DNA from: Candidatus Bathyarchaeota archaeon ex4484_135
Lineage (GTDB): Archaea > Thermoproteota > Bathyarchaeia > EX4484-135
DNA: 9,636 nt
NCBI GenBank assembly: GCA_002255025.1
Contig: NJEJ01000031.1
Span: 1-9,636, forward strand
Reading direction: 5' to 3'
The notes under the pieces were generated by a model. It was not told the origin of the DNA, ran no database searches, and saw only the letters and a list, made by a program, of their open reading frames with translations. Both the position numbers and the translations under genes were made by a program. Each line of letters starts with the position of its first letter. Within the stretch, counting starts at the first letter, position 1. Positions 7,179-9,636 of the stretch are shown here, one piece after another.

Positions 7179-7449
7179 TCACTCTTCAAGATATTCGATA
7201 GGCCTGTAGTCTATCACCCCGAAGCCCGCTGTCCGGTTGCCCTCCACATTGGAAGGCTCGGCGAGCTTCAGGAAGGCATCTACCATGCGGGTATAACAAG
7301 CGGCACCTCAATCGAGAGCGACATCACCCTGAAGCAAATCGAAAAACGCCTCACGGGCCTGGCTTCCTTGAGCAATTTCGAGAAATCGACGACGCCTACG
7401 GGGAACTCCAGCCGGAGCGAGGTGAGGGACAAGGACAGCCCTCACTCAT
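7179..7449 (-). pseudogene. Frame-broken remnant with a Cas6/RAMP-like C-terminal glycine-rich loop (tentative)
   Basis: On the minus strand two open pieces in adjacent frames join head to tail. The first (about 7441-7283) reads through LEFPVGVVDFSKLLKEARPV to PLVIPAW and then hits TAG. The second (7286-7179) reads MVDAFLKLAEPSNVEGNRTA, continues GFGVIDYRPIEYLEE, and stops at TGA. The joined ending, with GNRTAGFGV close to the stop, resembles the glycine-rich loop near the C terminus of Cas6-type RAMP endoribonucleases. The first piece ends within a few bases of where the second takes over. A TATA-like CTTTAATAATCC (7476-7465) sits about 23 bases upstream of an ATG at 7449, itself in the third frame. 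The total is about 88 codons, far shorter than Cas6 (about 240-290), and there are no CRISPR repeats or other cas genes here. Codon-position bias in the first piece does not clearly favour this strand. It could be chance. Confidence 0.28.
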
Positions 7450-7534
7450 CCTCAAGTCCGGGGAGGATTATTAAAGCTGTATCGGGCTCGCTCATCCGAG
7501 AGGCCCTGGCAAACGGCCCTGCGATATCGATACG

Positions 7535-7542
7535 TTTAATAA
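7535..7542 (+). promoter_or_regulatory. TATA box of the initiator tRNA gene
   Basis: TTTAATAA is centred 30 bases upstream of the first tRNA base, predicting transcription from about 7564 with a leader of roughly five bases. The position is ideal for an archaeal tRNA promoter. Confidence 0.7.
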
Positions 7543-7568
7543 GGCCCGCTGGCCTGCCCGAGCTGGGT

Positions 7569-7680
7569 AGCGGGGTGGGGCAGCCAGGTAGCCCGCTGGG
7601 CTCATAACCCAGAGGTCGGTGGTTCAAAAGGGCCTCAGGCCCGGGTGCCTGGGGCCCTGAGAATCCACCCCCCGCTACCA
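7569..7680 (+). tRNA. Initiator tRNA-Met (CAT) with a T-loop intron and encoded CCA
   Basis: The mature 77-base molecule folds fully. The acceptor AGCGGGG (7569-7575) pairs with CCCCGCT (7670-7676). The D stem is GGGC/GCCC (7578-7581/7591-7594) and the anticodon stem CTGGG/CCCAG (7596-7600/7608-7612), with anticodon CAT at 7603-7605. The variable loop is AGGTC and the T stem GGTGG/CCACC (7618-7622/7665-7669). The discriminator is A7677 and CCA (7678-7680) is encoded. The A1-U72 end pair and three consecutive G-C pairs at the base of the anticodon stem mark it as the initiator rather than the elongator. The T-loop TTCAAAT is split by 35 bases after position 59, so the gene works only if this intron is spliced out. 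It has its own TATA box 30 bases upstream and is followed by accessory genes on the same strand. Confidence 0.96.
7629..7663 (+). other. 35-base archaeal tRNA intron at position 59/60 with canonical bulge-helix-bulge
   Basis: Removing 7629-7663 restores the T-loop TTCAAAT. The precursor folds as a full hBHBh' motif. The T stem is the outer helix. TTCA (7623-7626) pairs with TGAG (7658-7661, one T-G wobble) as the 4-pair central helix. The three-base bulges are AA|A (7627-7629) and AA|T (7662-7664), and the intron helix is 11 pairs, 7630-7640 with 7647-7657, capped by CCGGGT. Both cuts fall after the second bulge base, as the splicing endonuclease requires. Introns at 59/60 are known as non-canonical sites in some Thermoproteota tRNAs. 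Confidence 0.9.
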
Positions 7681-7687
7681 CCCCGCT
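7665..7687 (+). repeat. Imperfect direct repeat of the tRNA 3' end immediately downstream
   Basis: The tRNA end CCACCCCCCGCT (7665-7676) is followed after one base by CCACCCCGCT (7678-7687), the same sequence two C's shorter, and then GCCCACCA. It may be a slippage duplication or a worn attachment-site copy from an element that integrated at the tRNA 3' end; the run is short and C-rich, so chance is possible. Confidence 0.4.
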
Positions 7688-7737
7688 GCCCACCACGGAT
7701 CTGGTGCCTAAGCATCGAGGAACTCGGTTTCTCACAT

Positions 7738-7745
7738 CTTTAAAG
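7738..7745 (+). promoter_or_regulatory. TATA box of the homing endonuclease-like gene, leaderless
   Basis: CTTTAAAG is centred about 27 bases upstream of the ATG at 7769, so transcription should begin at or next to the start codon. No ribosome site precedes that ATG, which agrees with a leaderless mRNA. Confidence 0.55.
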
Positions 7746-7768
7746 GGCGGAAAATCACATTTTAAGCG

Positions 7769-8407
7769 ATGGTGAGCGTGGAGGAAGCCAGGATACACGC
7801 ACATGTTTGCGGAGATGGCTACCTGACCACTTATTTAGAAAAACGGGCTTTACAGGTAGTTAAGGGAAGGCGTTATCGCAGGCTCAGGGTGCGGTATGTA
7901 GTTGGCTATTCGAATTCTGAACTCTTGCTCATAAGGGAGTTCGTGAGGGATGTGAAATCGGCTTATGGCGTTAAGTGCCGTGTCCTCACGAGGGGAAAGA
8001 ACTTCGAGGCAAGGCTTCGGTCAAGACGTGTGTTCATGAGGCTTAGGGAACTCGGAGCAGGCAGGAGCCGTGAATGGATCGTAGGGGAGGAGATACTTAG
8101 AGCCGACGAGAATGTCCGAAGGGAATGGCTGAGGGCGTTCTTCGATGACGAAGCCAGGATAGCTCCTGATGAAGGCAGGATCAGGGTGAAATCTGTAAAT
8201 CTACGGGGTTTAAGGTTGGTCAGCTTAATGCTGACGAGCTTGGAAATTCAAAGCCGTATAACGGGACCGAATTCAGATGGGACCTGGTATTTAGTGATCA
8301 GCAGGGACGACGTCATCCATTACATTAAGAAGGTGGGCTTCCTACATCCAGCGAAAATAAGAGCGGCCATGATGATCTTAAAGAGGTCATCACCATTTAA
8401 GCCTTAA
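7769..8407 (+). CDS. Free-standing LAGLIDADG homing endonuclease-like protein
   Basis: A 212-residue protein with two LAGLIDADG-type motifs about 112 residues apart, the layout of a single-chain two-domain endonuclease. The first is ARIHAHVCGDGYL (residues 7-19; D16 is the likely metal-binding acid), the second EWLRAFFDDEARI (119-131). In the second motif the acid aligned with the usual catalytic Asp is E128, and the following Gly is Ala. The protein is basic, as expected for DNA binding. It is not inside an intron or intein: it lies 88 bases after the intron-bearing tRNA, with its own leaderless promoter. Compared with its neighbours it uses more A/T-ending codons (GTT, TTA, AAA), a hint of foreign origin. 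Such solo archaeal proteins may be active endonucleases or tamed DNA/RNA-binding relatives; the sequence does not decide. The next gene follows after 34 bases. Confidence 0.85.
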   Translation: MVSVEEARIHAHVCGDGYLTTYLEKRALQVVKGRRYRRLRVRYVVGYSNSELLLIREFVRDVKSAYGVKCRVLTRGKNFEARLRSRRVFMRLRELGAGRSREWIVGEEILRADENVRREWLRAFFDDEARIAPDEGRIRVKSVNLRGLRLVSLMLTSLEIQSRITGPNSDGTWYLVISRDDVIHYIKKVGFLHPAKIRAAMMILKRSSPFKP

Positions 8408-8441
8408 GGTCAGCGAAGATTACTACGGGAGGGGCAGGCAT

Positions 8442-8930
8442 TTGCCGATGGTGCTCGTGCCGGAGAGTGCTTATGAGAAGCTCAGGAAGTTGGCCGAGCT
8501 CAGGGGGGCCACGGTGGAGGAGCTGGTTCTTGACTTAGTGGCGGACGACATGACGACGGCCGAGGCCGTGGAAGCGTATTGGGAGGCAGCTAAGGGCCTG
8601 CTCTCGGAGGCGGAGGAAGAGCTGTCTAAAGGCGATTTGAGGCAGGCGTCAGAGAAGATATGGGGTTCTGCTGCCCTGGCCGTGAAGGCAGTAGCTCTGG
8701 CGAGGGAAGGGCGGAGGTTAGCTAGCCACGGAGAGCTGTGGCGTTTCGTAAGCGAGCTGGCAAGGCAAGAGGGAGACCCAGACATAAGGAGGCTCTGGCA
8801 CGTAGCCACGTCCATGCACGTGAACTACTACGAGGGCTGGGCAGACGAGGGCCTGGTCAGAGGGGCGCTAGAAGACGTGAGGAAGCTGTTGGCCAAGTTA
8901 GAACGCTTGATCAAAGAGGAAAAACGCTAG
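8442..8930 (+). CDS. PaREP1-family protein (HEPN-like helical domain) with an RHH-like N-terminus
   Basis: A 162-residue protein resembling the archaeal PaREP1/PaREP8 family, multi-copy in Thermoproteota and of uncertain function, generally viewed as HEPN-like helical proteins. Residues about 3-36 (MVLVPESAYEKLRKLAELRG, then TVEELVLDLV) read as a strand followed by two helices, similar to a ribbon-helix-helix module. Residues 41-160 carry the family pattern: SEAEEELSKGDLRQASEKIW, AALAVKAVAL, SHGELWRFVSEL and MHVNYYEGW. The start is TTG at 8442, since GGGAGGGG (8427-8434) is seven bases before it but thirteen before the in-frame ATG at 8448. It is 34 bases after the homing endonuclease-like gene and probably co-transcribed. 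No partner nucleotidyltransferase (a common HEPN companion) is next to it. Function is not shown. Confidence 0.75.
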   Translation: MPMVLVPESAYEKLRKLAELRGATVEELVLDLVADDMTTAEAVEAYWEAAKGLLSEAEEELSKGDLRQASEKIWGSAALAVKAVALAREGRRLASHGELWRFVSELARQEGDPDIRRLWHVATSMHVNYYEGWADEGLVRGALEDVRKLLAKLERLIKEEKR

Positions 8931-9036
8931 GATGGCTTACTTTGAGCTAGCCCTCCTCGCCTTAGGTAGGACGCCTCAATCAAGCCTAAAAGGCCCGCTG
9001 TCCTCCTCAGCCCGACCTCTCCGGAGGGGGAGCCGC

Positions 9037-9636
9037 ATGCCTGCTGGCGACGTGGAGTTCCAGGAGATAAGCCCGGCCGACTTCTTCTACCGCTACAGGG
9101 ACATAGCTGGCTTCTCCAACCCAGCCAGGGCCCTGTTCTCGGCCATAAGGGAGCTGGTCGAGAACTCATTAGATGCCTGTGAGGCGGTCGGCATACTGCC
9201 CGACATATACTTACGCCTGAGGCTCTTGGAGAAGCACGATGAGGTGTCCGTCTACGAGCTCCACATAGAGGATAACGGCTCTGGAGTCCCGGGCGAGCAC
9301 ATACCGAGGGCCTTCGGCCAGGTCCTATACGGCTCGAAGTACAGGCTCATGCAATCACGTGGCATGTTCGGCCTTGGAGGTGCCATGGCCATATTATACG
9401 GCCAGATAACGACCCACAGGCCTTTCACGGTCATATCCGGCACCGGCGGGCAAGAGGTCCACAGGTATAAGCTCATGATAGACATAAAGGCCAACAAGCC
9501 CATAGTGCTCGAGCACGAGGTCCTGGAGAACGACGGGGGCTGGCACGGGACGGTCGTGGAGTTCTGCCTCGAGGGCGATTACTCGAAGGCCTGCCCGAAG
9601 GTCATAGAATACCTGAGGCAGACGGCCATGGTGACG
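9037..9636 (+). CDS. top6B: DNA topoisomerase VI subunit B (5' part, runs off the window)
   Basis: The ATPase subunit of the type IIB topoisomerase that, with the Top6A cleavage subunit, relaxes and decatenates DNA. The first 200 residues are present, out of a usual 500 or more. The GHKL ATP fold is intact: opening AGFSNPARALFSAIRELVEN with N-box E39/N43, DNGSGVP (79-85, Mg/ATP-binding Asp79), and the ATP lid SRGMFGLGGAMAILYGQ (107-123). The lid resembles Sulfolobus Top6B, but has GGA where GVK is usual and YGQ for YSQ. FHGT-like WHGTVVEF (169-176) and the following GDYSKACPKV also match. The start ATG at 9037 has GGAGGGGG (9023-9030) six bases upstream. It is a conserved housekeeping gene and marks the end of the accessory stretch; top6A would be expected nearby beyond the window. 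A possible TATA (CCTAAAAGG, about 8985-8993) precedes it. Confidence 0.95.
   Translation, partial: MPAGDVEFQEISPADFFYRYRDIAGFSNPARALFSAIRELVENSLDACEAVGILPDIYLRLRLLEKHDEVSVYELHIEDNGSGVPGEHIPRAFGQVLYGSKYRLMQSRGMFGLGGAMAILYGQITTHRPFTVISGTGGQEVHRYKLMIDIKANKPIVLEHEVLENDGGWHGTVVEFCLEGDYSKACPKVIEYLRQTAMVT

Larger units (their letters stand above)
7018..7568. other. 551-base region without an intact recognised gene
   Basis: This stretch holds the corrinoid-gene promoter (7040-7050), a possible decayed gene on the minus strand (7179-7449) with its own TATA-like element (7465-7476, minus), and the tRNA promoter (7535-7542). A plus-strand open frame of 178 codons starts at 7071 with AGGAG five bases upstream, but it runs through the tRNA promoter and 39 bases into the tRNA, so it was not called. 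I looked for RNase P RNA, SRP RNA and rRNA signatures and saw none. Confidence 0.6.

Noticed and set aside
7018..7568. Structured RNA gene such as RNase P RNA or SRP RNA in the gap before the tRNA
   Set aside because: None of the conserved core segments of these RNAs was seen on either strand by eye.
7071..7607. 178-codon plus-strand open frame with ATG and AGGAG
   Set aside because: It runs through the TATA box of the initiator tRNA and 39 bases of the tRNA itself, shows no recognisable domain, and its last third is low-complexity Ser/Pro/Gly-rich; kept only as a low-interest finding.
7630..7657. GC-rich hairpin as a terminator or mobile-element end
   Set aside because: It is fully explained as the intron helix of the bulge-helix-bulge inside the tRNA gene.
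7442..7804. Minus-strand open frame crossing the tRNA
   Set aside because: It reads antisense through the whole tRNA and intron; its content is a shadow of GC-rich structured sequence.
1..9636. CRISPR array or insertion sequence
   Set aside because: No regularly spaced repeats, no transposase motifs and no paired terminal inverted repeats were seen.

Overview
The window looks archaeal, most likely a thermophilic member of the Thermoproteota/TACK group. The evidence is a DNA topoisomerase VI B subunit with a Sulfolobus-like ATP-lid motif, a PaREP1-type protein, an intron-containing initiator tRNA with an encoded CCA end, TATA-box promoters 25-30 bases upstream of starts (some leaderless), GGTG/GGAGG ribosome sites, and heavy use of AGG (Arg) and ATA (Ile) codons. 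The genus cannot be fixed from the sequence.

Left part (1-4876): a complete branched-chain-amino-acid-type (HAAT/Liv) ABC importer split into two divergent operons. The permease genes livH and livM run leftward (livM is cut by the window edge). The binding protein livK and the ATPases livG and livF run rightward. The 229-base divergent promoter region holds two TATA boxes and three short inverted repeats. A double T-tract between livK and livG may lower ATPase transcription relative to the binding protein.

Middle part (4890-7017, leftward): a two-gene methyl-transfer unit, a corrinoid (B12) carrier protein followed one base later by an MttB-family methyltransferase. There is no in-frame amber codon, so it is a non-pyrrolysine member of the kind known to act on quaternary amines such as glycine betaine. 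It converges on livF with a 13-base gap. The importer might feed it, but that is only inferred from position. The partner that would take the methyl group from the corrinoid protein is not in the window.

The stretch 7018-7568 has no convincing intact gene. It carries the leaderless promoter of the corrinoid gene and, on the minus strand, a frame-broken remnant whose end resembles the glycine-rich C-terminal loop of Cas6/RAMP proteins (tentative).

Right part (7569-8930): initiator tRNA-Met with a 35-base intron at position 59/60 in the T-loop, fitting a canonical bulge-helix-bulge; an imperfect copy of the tRNA 3' end right after it; then a free-standing LAGLIDADG homing endonuclease-like gene and a PaREP1-family gene. 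This looks like a small accessory island beside a tRNA. From 9037 the conserved top6B gene begins and runs off the window.
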